64,000 bases of DNA from Candidatus Aminicenantota bacterium (GTDB lineage Bacteria > Acidobacteriota > Aminicenantia > S016-38): contig JAMOUJ010000005.1 of the NCBI GenBank assembly GCA_027068075.1, forward strand, positions 186,001-250,000, written 5' to 3'. This document shows, one piece after another, positions 1 to 8,975 of the stretch; position 1 is the stretch's first letter; each line of letters starts with the position of its first letter. The position numbers and the translations under genes were made by a program. Under the pieces are notes generated by a model. The model did no database searches. It saw only the letters and a list, made by a program, of their open reading frames with translations, and was not told the DNA's origin.

Positions 1-819
1 AGCGTAAATCTCCTTCCAACGGGCGTAAACCCGGGGGGAAAGGTAAACGGGAAAGAAGTTCACCCCGATGACCCCTCCCCGGGCACCTATGGCCTTTATG
101 AGGTGGTCCGGGATGTTTCTCTCTATGGGATTGAGTGCCCTGACACAGGAATGGGAGGCTACCGGGGGAAGTTCCGAGATTTCAATGGCCTGCTCCGCCG
201 CCTTATCCGAGAGATGGGATACATCCACCAGGATTCCCAGGCGGTTCATGGCCCTTACCATCTCCTTCCCCTGGGGACTTAAACCTCCCCACCTCTCCCT
301 GTCCGTGGCAGAATCCGCATATTTATTGCTCTTCATGTGGGTTAGGATGGCCATCCTCAGGCCAAGATGCCTCCACATGGGAAGGTGGGAGGGCTCCTCT
401 ACGGGGGAGGAGTTCTCCATGGTCACCACCACGGCCAACTTGCCCTCCCTCTTCGCCCTCAGTATGTCCTTCCAGGAGTAGGCCAACATTACCCGATCCC
501 CGTGGGAGTTCACGAAATTATAAACGGCGGCCAGTTCCCGGAGGGCGAATTCCATGGGGTGGTCCCGGTCGTAGGAATGGGGGGTAAAGATGGCGAAGCA
601 AGGGGCAGTGAGTCCTCCCGAAAAGGCCCTGGGCAAGTCAAAATGTCCGCGCTCCCTCCTGGCCGAAACATCCTCCTTCAGCAAGGTGGTGGGAACATCC
701 TCGTGGGCATCAATTATGACCGCCTCCTTCACTATCCTCTCAGCCTTCTGCCATAAATCTTCCCCCCCTGAAAATCCCGCCAGAAGGAGGGAAAGAAGGA
801 CGAAAAGGGCTTTTCTCAT
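1..819 (-). CDS. Membrane dipeptidase, peptidase family M19 (partial, C-terminus beyond window)
   Basis: I translated 273 codons by hand; the gene is missing from the ORF track because it leaves the window at the left edge without a stop. An export signal (MRKALFVLLSLLLAGFSG) is followed by the M19 hallmark VIIDAHEDVP, whose HED supplies the first zinc ligands. The glutamate in VTMENSS is the likely bridging ligand, and WGGLSPQGKEMV and LVDVSHLSDK are further family blocks. The family uses a binuclear zinc site to hydrolyse dipeptides; here it is probably exported. The ATG lies 3 nt after the stop of the glutamine synthetase gene, so the two are very likely co-transcribed. The C-terminal ligands cannot be seen. 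Confidence 0.9.
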   Translation of the reverse strand, partial: MRKALFVLLSLLLAGFSGGEDLWQKAERIVKEAVIIDAHEDVPTTLLKEDVSARRERGHFDLPRAFSGGLTAPCFAIFTPHSYDRDHPMEFALRELAAVYNFVNSHGDRVMLAYSWKDILRAKREGKLAVVVTMENSSPVEEPSHLPMWRHLGLRMAILTHMKSNKYADSATDRERWGGLSPQGKEMVRAMNRLGILVDVSHLSDKAAEQAIEISELPPVASHSCVRALNPIERNIPDHLIKAIGARGGVIGVNFFPVYLSPRVYARWKEIYA

Positions 820-822
820 GGC

Positions 823-2142
823 CTAAAGCACCGGGAAGTATTTTTCCATCTCGTAGGTGGTGATTATCTGCCGGTATTCGTCCCACTGGGCCCTCTTGGA
901 ATCTATGAGTTTTTCAAAGGCGGAATCCCCCAGAGTCTCCCTGACGACGCTTCCCTTTTCGGCCTCAATGATCGCCTCAATTAAACTCCCCGGCAGGGTC
1001 TCTATGTTCAACTCGGCCCTTCTGCTGGCTCCCATCCTGTAAACATTTTCCTCGCTGATGGGAGGAAGGGAGTATTTTTTCTTTATTCCCCTTAAACCGG
1101 CCTTGAGCAGAACCGCAAAAACCAGGTAGGGATTGGAAGCGGGATCGGGACTCCTGTACTCAATCCTCATGGATGAGGCCTTCTCCCTGGGTATGGCCGG
1201 GACCCTTATAAGGGGCGAGCGATTATACCTTCCCCAGGTGATGTAAACCGGTGCCTCGTATCCGGGAACCAGCCTTTTGTAGGAGTTTATCCACTGGTTG
1301 GTGATAAGGGTCAGTTCCCGGGCGTGCTTCAAGAGACCCGCCACATAACCCCTGGCCACTTCCGACATAAGGAAGGAATCCTCTGCGTCAAAAAAGGCGT
1401 TGTGGCCTTTCCGGAAAAGGGATTGATGAAGGTGAAGTCCGCTTCCGTTTATTCCCTGGATGGGCTTAGGCATGAAGGTGGCGTAATACCCGTTTCTCTC
1501 CGCCACATACTTCACCATGAACTTGGCCGTCACCAGGACATCCGCCATGGAAAGGGCGTCGGTGTATTTAAGGTCAAGTTCGTACTGGGAGGGAGAAACT
1601 TCGTGGTGAAGGTATTCCACCTCTATCCCCATGGCCTTTAGCCTCTCCACCGTCTCGCGGAGCAGGGCCTCCCCGGTGTCCGGGGGGACATAGTCAAAAT
1701 AGCCGTTGAAATCAATGAACTCCGGTGCGTCCTTGCTTTTAAAATAGAAAAACTCCAGTTCGGGACCCACGAAAAACTCAAAACCCTCTTCGGCGGCCTC
1801 CTCTAAAACACGCTTGAGGATCCTCCGGGGAGAGTCCTCGTAGCATGAACCGTCGGGGTTTACCACATCGCAGAAGACCCGGGCCACCTTACCCTGGGGA
1901 GACTCTATGGGTAGAACGGAAAAGGTGGAAAGGTCCGGTCTCAAAAACATGTCGCTTTCTTCTATCCTGGAGAAACCCCGGATGGAACTCCCATCAAAGG
2001 ATGCGCCCCACTTGAGGACATCCTCCCACCGATTGGCGGGCATGGAAACGCTCTTAAGACTGCCTTCCAGGTCCGTAAACCACAGTTGAATAAACTTAAC
2101 CCCCTCCTCCTCTATCCTCTTTTTGATTTCCAAAGGTTCCAT
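823..2142 (-). CDS. glnA: Type I glutamine synthetase
   Basis: ATP-dependent ligation of ammonia to glutamate in the cytoplasm. The 439-residue length fits the GSI-alpha type. The N-terminal signature is FDGSSIRGF, the metal and glutamate ligand region is GPELEFF and HHEVSPSQYELD, and the ATP-binding signature KPIQGINGSGLHLHQSL is complete, as is the NSYKRLVPGYEAP flap region. The NLYDLPPEE adenylylation site of GSI-beta enzymes is absent, so adenylyl-transferase control is unlikely. An SD (GGAGGGG) precedes the ATG. It sits 11 nt after the DegT aminotransferase gene and 3 nt before the dipeptidase gene. A second, more divergent paralogue is at 42465-43814. Other gamma-glutamyl ligase activities of this fold cannot be excluded. 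Confidence 0.9.
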   Translation of the reverse strand: MEPLEIKKRIEEEGVKFIQLWFTDLEGSLKSVSMPANRWEDVLKWGASFDGSSIRGFSRIEESDMFLRPDLSTFSVLPIESPQGKVARVFCDVVNPDGSCYEDSPRRILKRVLEEAAEEGFEFFVGPELEFFYFKSKDAPEFIDFNGYFDYVPPDTGEALLRETVERLKAMGIEVEYLHHEVSPSQYELDLKYTDALSMADVLVTAKFMVKYVAERNGYYATFMPKPIQGINGSGLHLHQSLFRKGHNAFFDAEDSFLMSEVARGYVAGLLKHARELTLITNQWINSYKRLVPGYEAPVYITWGRYNRSPLIRVPAIPREKASSMRIEYRSPDPASNPYLVFAVLLKAGLRGIKKKYSLPPISEENVYRMGASRRAELNIETLPGSLIEAIIEAEKGSVVRETLGDSAFEKLIDSKRAQWDEYRQIITTYEMEKYFPVL

Positions 2143-2153
2143 CTTCCCCTCCT

Positions 2154-3248
2154 TTATTTTTTTAAAACCTTTTTCACCCCATCCACCACCCTGAAGACCT
2201 CTTCATCGTCCATCCACGGCCCCATGGGAAGGGCCAGGAGTTTTCGGCTAACCTCCTCGGCTACGGGAAAATCGCCCCGGTGGTATCCCAGGGAGGAAAA
2301 GGCCCTTTGAAGGTGCAGAGGTATCGGATAATAAACCCTGGCTGGAACCCCCTCCTCTGCCAGTTCCTCCTTTATTCTGTCCCTCTCCGGATGGAGGATT
2401 ACGAAAAGGTGATAAACCGAAGTAGAATTCTGTCCAACCCTTTGAACCTGAACCAGGGGGGAAAGTTCCCTTCGGTAGACTTCAGCGATCTCCATTCTCC
2501 TCCGGTTCCACCGGTCAATGTAGCGCAGTTTTTTAAGGAGAACCCCCGCCTGGATGGCATCCATCCTCCCGTTTTCACCGGGAAAACGGGAATGGTAAGG
2601 ACGATCCTGACCGTGGTTTTTGATGAGAACCACGGTATCCGCCACCTCATGGGAGTGGGTGGTAACGGCCCCGGCCTCCCCCATGGCCGAGAGGTTCTTC
2701 GTAGGGTAAAAACTGAAGGCCCCACAGTCCCCGATGCTTCCCACTTTTTTTCCTTTATAGACAGCACCGTGGGCCTGGGCGGCATCCTCCACCACCCGAA
2801 GTCCGTGGACCCGGGCGATCTCCATAATGGGATCCATCTCCGCCGGCGCCCCGAAAAGGTGAACGGGAAGTACGGCCCTGGTGCGGGGCGTTATGGCAGC
2901 CTCAATTTTGTTTTCGTCCATCTGGAAGGTTTCGGGGTTTACATCCACGAAAACCGGCTTCGCCCCCAGGAGAAGGATTACCTCGGCGGTGGCCACGAAG
3001 GTCAAGGGGGTGGTTATAACCTCGTCGCCTTCCCCTATTCCCAGGGCCCAAAGGCAATACTTGAGGGCCTGGGTGCCGGAACCCACGGAAACCGCCCTCT
3101 CCACCCCCACCCAGCGGGCAAACTCCTTCTCAAACTCCTCCACAAAGGGCCCCCCCACATATCTGGCGGTTCTAAGGGTTTGGCGGAAGACCTCCTCTAT
3201 CTCCCTTTGAAGTTCGCTCTCCCGGATGTGAAGGTCCATGAATTCCAT
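2154..3248 (-). CDS. DegT/DnrJ/EryC1/StrS family PLP-dependent aminotransferase
   Basis: A 364-residue sugar-aminotransferase-type enzyme. The PLP lysine is in FYPTKNLSAMGEAG, and SVGSGTQALKYCLWALG with DEVITTPLTFVATA are the cofactor-loop motifs. Family members transaminate keto sugars for LPS, lipid A or antibiotic sugars. No sugar-nucleotide genes are adjacent; glutamine synthetase follows 11 nt downstream. One possibility is a GnnB-like role with the Gfo/Idh enzyme at 18149-19060, but that is inference. The start is uncertain: ATG at 3248 has no SD and lies 12 nt from a TATAAT, and an in-frame ATG at 3239 is also possible. It is transcribed divergently from the MATE gene across 33 nt. Confidence 0.88.
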   Translation of the reverse strand: MEFMDLHIRESELQREIEEVFRQTLRTARYVGGPFVEEFEKEFARWVGVERAVSVGSGTQALKYCLWALGIGEGDEVITTPLTFVATAEVILLLGAKPVFVDVNPETFQMDENKIEAAITPRTRAVLPVHLFGAPAEMDPIMEIARVHGLRVVEDAAQAHGAVYKGKKVGSIGDCGAFSFYPTKNLSAMGEAGAVTTHSHEVADTVVLIKNHGQDRPYHSRFPGENGRMDAIQAGVLLKKLRYIDRWNRRRMEIAEVYRRELSPLVQVQRVGQNSTSVYHLFVILHPERDRIKEELAEEGVPARVYYPIPLHLQRAFSSLGYHRGDFPVAEEVSRKLLALPMGPWMDDEEVFRVVDGVKKVLKK

Positions 3249-3260
3249 AATTTAGCCTAA

Positions 3261-3273
3261 ATTATACTATAAT
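3261..3273. promoter_or_regulatory. Back-to-back -10 boxes of a bidirectional promoter
   Basis: The stretch reads ATTATA-C-TATAAT, a perfect inverted repeat that provides a consensus -10 on each strand. The plus -10 (3268-3273) ends 8 nt before the TTG of the MATE gene. The minus -10 (3266-3261) ends 12 nt before the aminotransferase ATG. No good -35 is visible on either side. Confidence 0.6.
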
Positions 3274-3281
3274 TTTCCCTA

Positions 3282-4616
3282 TTGAGAGGCAAAAGATTTT
3301 ACTCCAATTCCTTCAGGGATCTCTTCATTCTTTCCCTCCCCACCTTCGTGTCCTTTACCCTCCAGAACCTCTATGCCCTGGTGGACATTTTCTGGATATC
3401 CAGGTTGGGAACCTCCGCCATAGCCGCCGTATCTCTGGCTTCCGTGGTCAATTTCGTAATTTTCACCGTTTCCCAGACCATAGCCGTGGGGGCCACGGCC
3501 TATGTTTCACAGTTTAAAGGCAAAAGGGATTGGGAAAAAATACGGGATTTTTCAGCCCAGGCCATAAGCCTTTCCCTATACTCGGGAATCCTCCTGGCTC
3601 TGCTGGTTTTCGCCTTTCCCCGGGAGGCCATGGGGCTCATGGGAGCCAGGGGGGAGGTGATCTCCCTTGGGACATCCTATCTTCTTGCCCTGGCCCCCTT
3701 TATACCCTTCTTCACCTTGAACTTCGGGATAAACTCCCTTTTTCGGGCCACGGGGGATACCTTCACCCCCATGTTTATACTCATTCTCTCCAATGTAACC
3801 AACATCGTCCTGGATCCGCTGCTAATTTTTTACTTCAAAATGGGAGTCAAGGGTGCGGCCCTGGCCACCGGCATTTCCTATGCCCTGGCCTTTGCCTACG
3901 GTCTTTACCGGCTGGCAAAACTACTGGGAACTAACCCCTTCCTCCCCCACAAACCAGACCTGCCCCTGGCCGGGAAGATCCTCAGGGTAGGGCTTCCCTC
4001 GGGAATTCAGTTCACCCTTATGAGCCTCACCATGATAGTTCTTCTCAGGATAGTCGCAGGATACGGGAAGGAGGTGGTGGCGGCGGTGGGGGTAGCGGGA
4101 AGGATAATGCACTTCGTTCAAATCCCCATTATGAGCCTGGCCATATCCTCCACCATCGTGGCGGGACAGTTCCTGGGCATGGGAAGGGAAAGGGAGGCGG
4201 AAAGAACCGTTCTGAAGGTTCTTCTCACCAATGTGGCCCTCATGGGGGCCACGGTGCTGGTCCTCTTTCCCCTGGCCCCCCGACTCATGGGATTCTTCTC
4301 CAGGGAGATAGTGGCCAGGGGGGCGGAAGTTCTCAGGTTTTTCCTCCTGGCCCAGATCTTCGTGGCGGTAAATGTCTCCATTTCCTCGGCCTTCAGGGCC
4401 TCCGGAGATACCCTCCCTCCCCTCTATGTCTCCATGGGAAGGGTGGGACTTCTGGTGGCTCTGGCCCCCTTTCTTTCCCGCTTCCTATCCCTGACGGGAA
4501 TCTGGTACGCCATGGTAATTTCGGCCTTCCTATCCTCCGTCCTTTCCCTTATTTTCTTCACCCGGAGGAACTGGAAGGCCCGGTCGGTATCAAAATTCGT
4601 GGAGGTCAAACCATGA
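3282..4616 (+). CDS. MATE family multidrug/toxin efflux transporter
   Basis: A 444-residue inner-membrane protein with about 12 hydrophobic segments in two similar halves, as expected for MATE (NorM/DinF-like) cation-coupled exporters. The family-typical opening (ILSLPTFVSFTLQNLYALVDIFW) begins at about residue 17, followed by TAYVSQFKGK and later SSAFRASGDT. The TTG start was taken from the ORF track; it lies 8 nt downstream of a TATAAT, so the mRNA may be leaderless, and there is no SD. The stop overlaps the start of the superoxide reductase gene (ATGA), which implies translational coupling. The substrate cannot be read from the sequence. Confidence 0.88.
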   Translation: MRGKRFYSNSFRDLFILSLPTFVSFTLQNLYALVDIFWISRLGTSAIAAVSLASVVNFVIFTVSQTIAVGATAYVSQFKGKRDWEKIRDFSAQAISLSLYSGILLALLVFAFPREAMGLMGARGEVISLGTSYLLALAPFIPFFTLNFGINSLFRATGDTFTPMFILILSNVTNIVLDPLLIFYFKMGVKGAALATGISYALAFAYGLYRLAKLLGTNPFLPHKPDLPLAGKILRVGLPSGIQFTLMSLTMIVLLRIVAGYGKEVVAAVGVAGRIMHFVQIPIMSLAISSTIVAGQFLGMGREREAERTVLKVLLTNVALMGATVLVLFPLAPRLMGFFSREIVARGAEVLRFFLLAQIFVAVNVSISSAFRASGDTLPPLYVSMGRVGLLVALAPFLSRFLSLTGIWYAMVISAFLSSVLSLIFFTRRNWKARSVSKFVEVKP

Positions 4617-4963
4617 GTCTGGAAAAACTGTTTAACCGCAACCCGGAGGAGGAGAAAAGGCATAAACCGGTCATTGAAGTTCCTGACCGGGTGGAGCCCA
4701 ATAAGGAGTTCAGGGTGAGCATAAAGATAGGAGAAAAACCCCATCCCTTCACCTTCAACCATTACATATCCTCCATCCTGGTGTTCCTGGAGCAGGAAAA
4801 CAGACCTCCCCTCCTCGTTTTGAAATTTGAGCCCTTTCCTCCCACGATTCCTCCCCGGATTGAATTTTACCTATACCTGGATAGGCCTTCCAGGCTACAT
4901 GTGGTTGCATCCTGCAACCTCCACGGGCTGTGGGAGGCCGAAAAGGAGATTGAATTTACTTGA
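4613..4963 (+). CDS. Superoxide reductase (neelaredoxin/desulfoferrodoxin iron-site family)
   Basis: A 116-residue single-domain protein that reduces superoxide to peroxide without making oxygen, as in anaerobes. All ligands of the Fe(His)4Cys site are present: H17 in RHKPVIEVP, H44 and H50 in HPFTFNHYI, and C101 with H104 in CNLHGLWE. There is no N-terminal rubredoxin-like FeCys4 domain. The first His is preceded by Arg rather than the usual Lys, and the usual HH of the third-ligand segment is HY. The ATG overlaps the MATE stop by 4 nt. Its 3' end overlaps the convergent response-regulator gene by 8 nt. Confidence 0.85.
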   Translation: MSLEKLFNRNPEEEKRHKPVIEVPDRVEPNKEFRVSIKIGEKPHPFTFNHYISSILVFLEQENRPPLLVLKFEPFPPTIPPRIEFYLYLDRPSRLHVVASCNLHGLWEAEKEIEFT

Positions 4964-6308
4964 GGCCCAGCCTTTTCATGGCCATGGAGAGGGTGGATGG
5001 ATTCATCCCTAAAAGTTTCGCTGCCTTTTTTTGAACTCCCCCCGCCTGCTGAAGGGCCGTAAGAATAAGGTTTCTTTCAAACTCCTCCATTAACTCCTTG
5101 TAGGATTTGCTGCCCAGAACTATTTTATCCAGGGAAAGGGGTTTTGCCCTGACTATCCACTCTGGAAGGTCCTCCTCGTCTATCCACTCCTTTTTCGTAA
5201 GAATCACCGCCCTCTCCAGGGCGTTTTTCAGTTCTCTTACATTGCCGGGCCAGTGATAATTCATCAACCTCTCCATGGCCTTTTCCTTTATCCCCTTTAT
5301 CTTCTTGTTGTGCTTTTTGGAAAATTCCTCCAGAAAATGGAATACGAACAGGGGAATGTCTTCCCTCCTTTCCCTCAGGGGAGGAAGTTCTATTCTCACC
5401 ACATTTATCCTGTAGAAAAGGTCTTCCCGAAATTTTCCCTCTTCCACGGCCCTTTTCAGCGGTTCGTTGGATGCCACCAGGATTCTGGCGGTGGACTTTC
5501 TGGGCCTTGTCTCCCCCAATTTTACGAACTCCTTGGTTTCAAGGAACCTCAACAATTTGGACTGGGTTTCCCAGGGGAGGGTGGTTATATCGTCCAGGAG
5601 AAGAGTTCCGCCCTCTGCCTCCTCTATAAATCCCCTTTTGTCCTCGGTGGCTCCGGTAAAGGCCCCCTTCCTGTGGCCGAAAAGATGGGATTCCACCAGA
5701 TCCGGGGAAAGGTTCCCGCAGTGAAAGACCACGAATTTTCCCCTTCTGCCTGACCTCTTGTGGATCTCCCGGGCCACCATCTCCTTTCCGGTGCCGCTCT
5801 CCCCTTCAATGAGCACCGTAACATCGGTATTGGCCACCCGGTTTATGGCCTCATAGACCTCTATCATCTTCCTGCTTTTCCCTATCAAACTTCCGAAGCC
5901 TTTGATCTCGTCCAGTTGTTTTTTCAACTCTATGTTTTCCCGATAAACCTCCCTCAATTTCAGGGCTTCCTTTACGCTTTCCTCAAAATCCTTCAAGGTA
6001 AAGGGTTTTTCCAGAAAATCAAAGGCTCCCCCCTTGAGGGCCCTCACCGCCGATTCCACAGTTCCGTAGGCAGTGAGGACTATAATAGGGGTGTAGGGAA
6101 GCCTCTCCCTTATGAGGGGGAGGATGTCCAGACCGTTGCCATCGGGAAGCCTGATGTCAAGAAAAACCAGGTCGTAGTCCTGGTCAAGGGCCTCCCTGGC
6201 CTCCTCCAGACTCAGGGCCTCCCTGGTGGAAATGCCCCGCCTCCGCAGGGCCCTTTTGATTACATCCTGAATGACATCTTCGTCATCTATAACCAGGGCC
6301 TTGTTCAT
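4956..6308 (-). CDS. Sigma-54-dependent response regulator, NtrC family
   Basis: A 450-residue protein with three modules. The receiver domain spans residues 1-120, with phospho-acceptor D51 in VFLDIRLPDG. The AAA+ domain spans about 140-375, with Walker A GESGTGKE, the sigma-54 contact loop GAFTGA and Walker B GGTLLLDDI. A Fis-type helix-turn-helix lies at about 405-450 (KKAAKLLGMNPSTLSMAMKRLG). It would open sigma-54 promoters when phosphorylated by the kinase encoded immediately upstream, whose 3' end it overlaps by 26 nt. The presence of the GAFTGA loop implies that rpoN is encoded elsewhere. The target genes are unknown. Confidence 0.93.
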   Translation of the reverse strand: MNKALVIDDEDVIQDVIKRALRRRGISTREALSLEEAREALDQDYDLVFLDIRLPDGNGLDILPLIRERLPYTPIIVLTAYGTVESAVRALKGGAFDFLEKPFTLKDFEESVKEALKLREVYRENIELKKQLDEIKGFGSLIGKSRKMIEVYEAINRVANTDVTVLIEGESGTGKEMVAREIHKRSGRRGKFVVFHCGNLSPDLVESHLFGHRKGAFTGATEDKRGFIEEAEGGTLLLDDITTLPWETQSKLLRFLETKEFVKLGETRPRKSTARILVASNEPLKRAVEEGKFREDLFYRINVVRIELPPLRERREDIPLFVFHFLEEFSKKHNKKIKGIKEKAMERLMNYHWPGNVRELKNALERAVILTKKEWIDEEDLPEWIVRAKPLSLDKIVLGSKSYKELMEEFERNLILTALQQAGGVQKKAAKLLGMNPSTLSMAMKRLGLK

Positions 6309-8871
6309 CTTTCCTCCTTCTGGGCAGAGTGATTACGAAGGTAGTTCCCTTCCCCACTTCGCTCCTCACCTCTATTTCTCCTCCGTGCTCTTTAATTATG
6401 GCAAAGGTTATGGAAAGCCCCAAACCGGTGCCCCGGGGCTTGGTGGTGAAAAAAGGGTCAAATATCTTGGGTATGTTCTGGGGGTCTATTCCCCTTCCGG
6501 TGTCGGAAAACTCTATCCTCACCCGGCCGTCCTCCTGGTAAAGGCTCACCCTGATCCTTCCCCCCCTTTCCACCGCCTCCAGGGCGTTGGAAAAGAGGTT
6601 GAAGAATACCTGCTGCATCCTATCGGGATTTACGCTGGCCACGGCGTTTCCTAAAATCTCCACCTCCACCCCCTTCTTCCTTATCTGGGCCGTGAGGACC
6701 TCCTTTACATCTGTGATGACATCCCTCAGGTCCACCAGAACGAACCCCTCGGAGGAGTGCCGGGCAAAACTCAGAAGACTCCGGACCGTTTTTACGATCC
6801 TTCTAATCTGAACCTGAATTCTCTCCAGGAGTTCCAGTTTCTCCTCCGGAAGGTCCTCCCCGAGGATCTCCATGTAGTTCATGATGCCGGTGATGGGGGT
6901 GTTTATTTCGTGAGCAATTCCAGCCACCAGGGTTCCCAGGGAAGCCAGTTTTTCGGAGGTCATAAGCCTCTGCTGGAGCATAAAGTTCTCGGTGATATCT
7001 TCCAGGAGGAAAACATGGCCCTCCGCCCTTTTCAAAGGGGTTTTAAGAAGGGTAAACAACCTCTTTTCCCCTGAAGAAGTGTTGAACCATCTTTCGGTAA
7101 CCACCCCCTGGGGAATTTCCATCCCCTGGCGTAATATGTCCTCCAGTTGGGATGGAGAAAAGGTCTTTTCCGCTTCCCTGTTCTTCGCCAGTATCCTTCC
7201 CCTTTTATCCGTCACCACCAGGACCAGGGGAAGACTGTTTATTATGCTCTCGTTGAAGTCCTTGAGGGCCTCCAGTTCCGCAGCCCTTCTGTGTAGGTTC
7301 ATGTAAAGGAGGGAGTTCTCCAGGGCCAGGGTAACATAGGGAGAAATGAACCTGAGAAGTTCAAGGTCCTCCACATTGTAATAACTCCTGTCCCTCTTGG
7401 GTCCCAGGAGGAGGAACCCCAGTTCTTGGCCCTCCTTGGTAAACCTCCAGAGCCTTACATAACCGGGGATGAGGGCAGGAACCTTCATGCTCATCGGAAG
7501 AGATTCCTCCCCGGTTTTACCTATAAGCATAAATTCCCTTCCGTTGTACCCGTAAAGGGCTACCCGGGTGGCGGAAAGGGCCTTGGAGACTATTTCCGGC
7601 AGTTTTTCCTCAAGGCTTTGCCACTCCTTGGCGGCGGCCAGGTCCTGGGCCACCTCCACCAGTTGGGTTCTATATCTTAAACTCTCGCTGTAGAAAAGTT
7701 TATCCAGAAACCTGTTGACCCTTTCGTAAAGAAAGGGGAAGACCAGCACCGCCAGAAAAACCGCCGCCGAAACGGCAAAAATGGCTATTCCCCTCTTTTC
7801 CCTGGGGAAAAAGCCCACGGCAAAACTGAGGAAAATGGCGAGAACGAATAGGAAGGAAATGGTGAAGGCCAGGGCCCTCTTCAAAATTACATCCACATCC
7901 GGTAGCCGGTATTTCGTCAAACTTGAAAGAAAGGCCAGGGGAAGGAAAATGTGGAAACTCAGGGAAAGTTCCCCCAACTGCCCCAGGGGCTTTCCCATGA
8001 GGAGGGGAAAAATATAAAGAAGGGCGAAGGGAAGGAAGGCGGCCCCCAGACCGGAAAGAACCCATTTTATCTGCGCCCTCTCCTCGTGGGAGGGAATTTT
8101 AAGGAGTAGGTAAGAGAGCAAGCCCACGGCCAGAGCCACGAATATCACCGTGAACCACACATGAAGGGTCCTGAAAAGATGATATAGGTGGACTATCTTC
8201 AGGGGTGGGATGTGGGGGAGAACAACGAAGAAGGCGGCTTCCGCCAGGAAAAACCCCAGGGGGAGAAGGAAAAGATATTTCTTTCCCCGCAGTTCTACCC
8301 TGTGGGGAAAGAGGGAGAAGAAATAGAGGAAATAAACCGGGAAAAACCACAGGGAAGCGCTCTTTAAAAAATAAAACACGAAATCCAGAAGGGTTCCGGT
8401 GCCCAGGGGGGAGAAAAGATAAACCGAATAGAGAAGGGTGCTGAGGATGAGAAAACTGTCCCGCACCTCCTCCAGTTTTATTCTGAAAAAAAGGAAAAAG
8501 GCTATAAACAGGGTTATGGTCCCCACCATGGCCCCCACCACATATCCGAGGCCCACGGGCCTTTTGTGAAGAACTATAAAATTAAGGGATTCCTCCCCGG
8601 TGGGTTTCCTGATCCTGTAAACCACCCCCTCCCCGGGATTGTATAGGGATATTTTCTTGTGGACCTGAAGAAGGGAATTTACCTGCTCCCCTCCCACCTC
8701 TACCAGGCGGTCCCCCGGAGAGACCTCCTCCACGGAACTGGACAAACTCACCAGGTTCCTGGTCCACTGGATCCCGTCGGTTATGGGTGGGGAAAAGACA
8801 GCCTGATAAAAGTTTATGGTTCCCAGGAGGAAGATAAGTACGGATGTGGCCAGGAGCCCCTTTGCCTTCAA
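6283..8871 (-). CDS. Membrane histidine kinase (PDZ-like, multi-TM, GAF, PAS, HisKA, HATPase)
   Basis: An 862-residue sensor paired with the overlapping NtrC-type regulator. It has TM1 at residues 5-25, a PDZ-like extracytoplasmic segment at about 30-105 (VSPGDRLVEVGGEQV) and roughly nine further TM helices up to about residue 385. A GAF-like domain (about 400-520) and a PAS-like domain (about 530-625) follow. The dimerisation H-box is GIAHEINTPITG near residue 650. The ATPase has N-box FFNLFSNALEAVE, DTGRGIDP and FDPFFTTKPRGTGLGLS. The TTG start lies 10 nt after tRNA-Leu with no SD; it is supported by the hydrophobic N-terminus that follows directly. The signal sensed is unknown. Confidence 0.9.
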   Translation of the reverse strand: MKAKGLLATSVLIFLLGTINFYQAVFSPPITDGIQWTRNLVSLSSSVEEVSPGDRLVEVGGEQVNSLLQVHKKISLYNPGEGVVYRIRKPTGEESLNFIVLHKRPVGLGYVVGAMVGTITLFIAFFLFFRIKLEEVRDSFLILSTLLYSVYLFSPLGTGTLLDFVFYFLKSASLWFFPVYFLYFFSLFPHRVELRGKKYLFLLPLGFFLAEAAFFVVLPHIPPLKIVHLYHLFRTLHVWFTVIFVALAVGLLSYLLLKIPSHEERAQIKWVLSGLGAAFLPFALLYIFPLLMGKPLGQLGELSLSFHIFLPLAFLSSLTKYRLPDVDVILKRALAFTISFLFVLAIFLSFAVGFFPREKRGIAIFAVSAAVFLAVLVFPFLYERVNRFLDKLFYSESLRYRTQLVEVAQDLAAAKEWQSLEEKLPEIVSKALSATRVALYGYNGREFMLIGKTGEESLPMSMKVPALIPGYVRLWRFTKEGQELGFLLLGPKRDRSYYNVEDLELLRFISPYVTLALENSLLYMNLHRRAAELEALKDFNESIINSLPLVLVVTDKRGRILAKNREAEKTFSPSQLEDILRQGMEIPQGVVTERWFNTSSGEKRLFTLLKTPLKRAEGHVFLLEDITENFMLQQRLMTSEKLASLGTLVAGIAHEINTPITGIMNYMEILGEDLPEEKLELLERIQVQIRRIVKTVRSLLSFARHSSEGFVLVDLRDVITDVKEVLTAQIRKKGVEVEILGNAVASVNPDRMQQVFFNLFSNALEAVERGGRIRVSLYQEDGRVRIEFSDTGRGIDPQNIPKIFDPFFTTKPRGTGLGLSITFAIIKEHGGEIEVRSEVGKGTTFVITLPRRRKDEQGPGYR

Positions 8872-8881
8872 AATAAAAAAT

Positions 8882-8970
8882 TGGTGCCGAAGAGGGGACT
8901 CGAACCCCTACGGGCAAGGCCCACTAGATCCTGAATCTAGCGCGTCTGCCAATTCCGCCACTTCGGCACC
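8882..8970 (-). tRNA. tRNA-Leu (anticodon CAG)
   Basis: A class II tRNA with a long variable arm. The acceptor GGTGCCG pairs with CGGCACC, the anticodon loop is TTCAGGA (anticodon CAG), and the T arm is GGGGTTCGAGTCCCC. The discriminator is A and no CCA is encoded. A T-rich stretch and then the TTG start of the histidine kinase follow within 10 nt. Confidence 0.95.
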
Positions 8971-8975
8971 CTTTA

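Noticed and set aside
2280-3260. 326-codon plus-strand ORF antisense to the DegT aminotransferase
   Set aside because: The minus strand encodes a clear PLP enzyme; this frame has low-complexity Gly/His/Pro-rich sequence without any family motif and results from purine-rich sense coding.
4956-8871. Search for sigma-54 promoters (GG-N10-GC type) near the NtrC-type regulator
   Set aside because: No convincing -24/-12 element was found by eye in the intergenic regions of the window.
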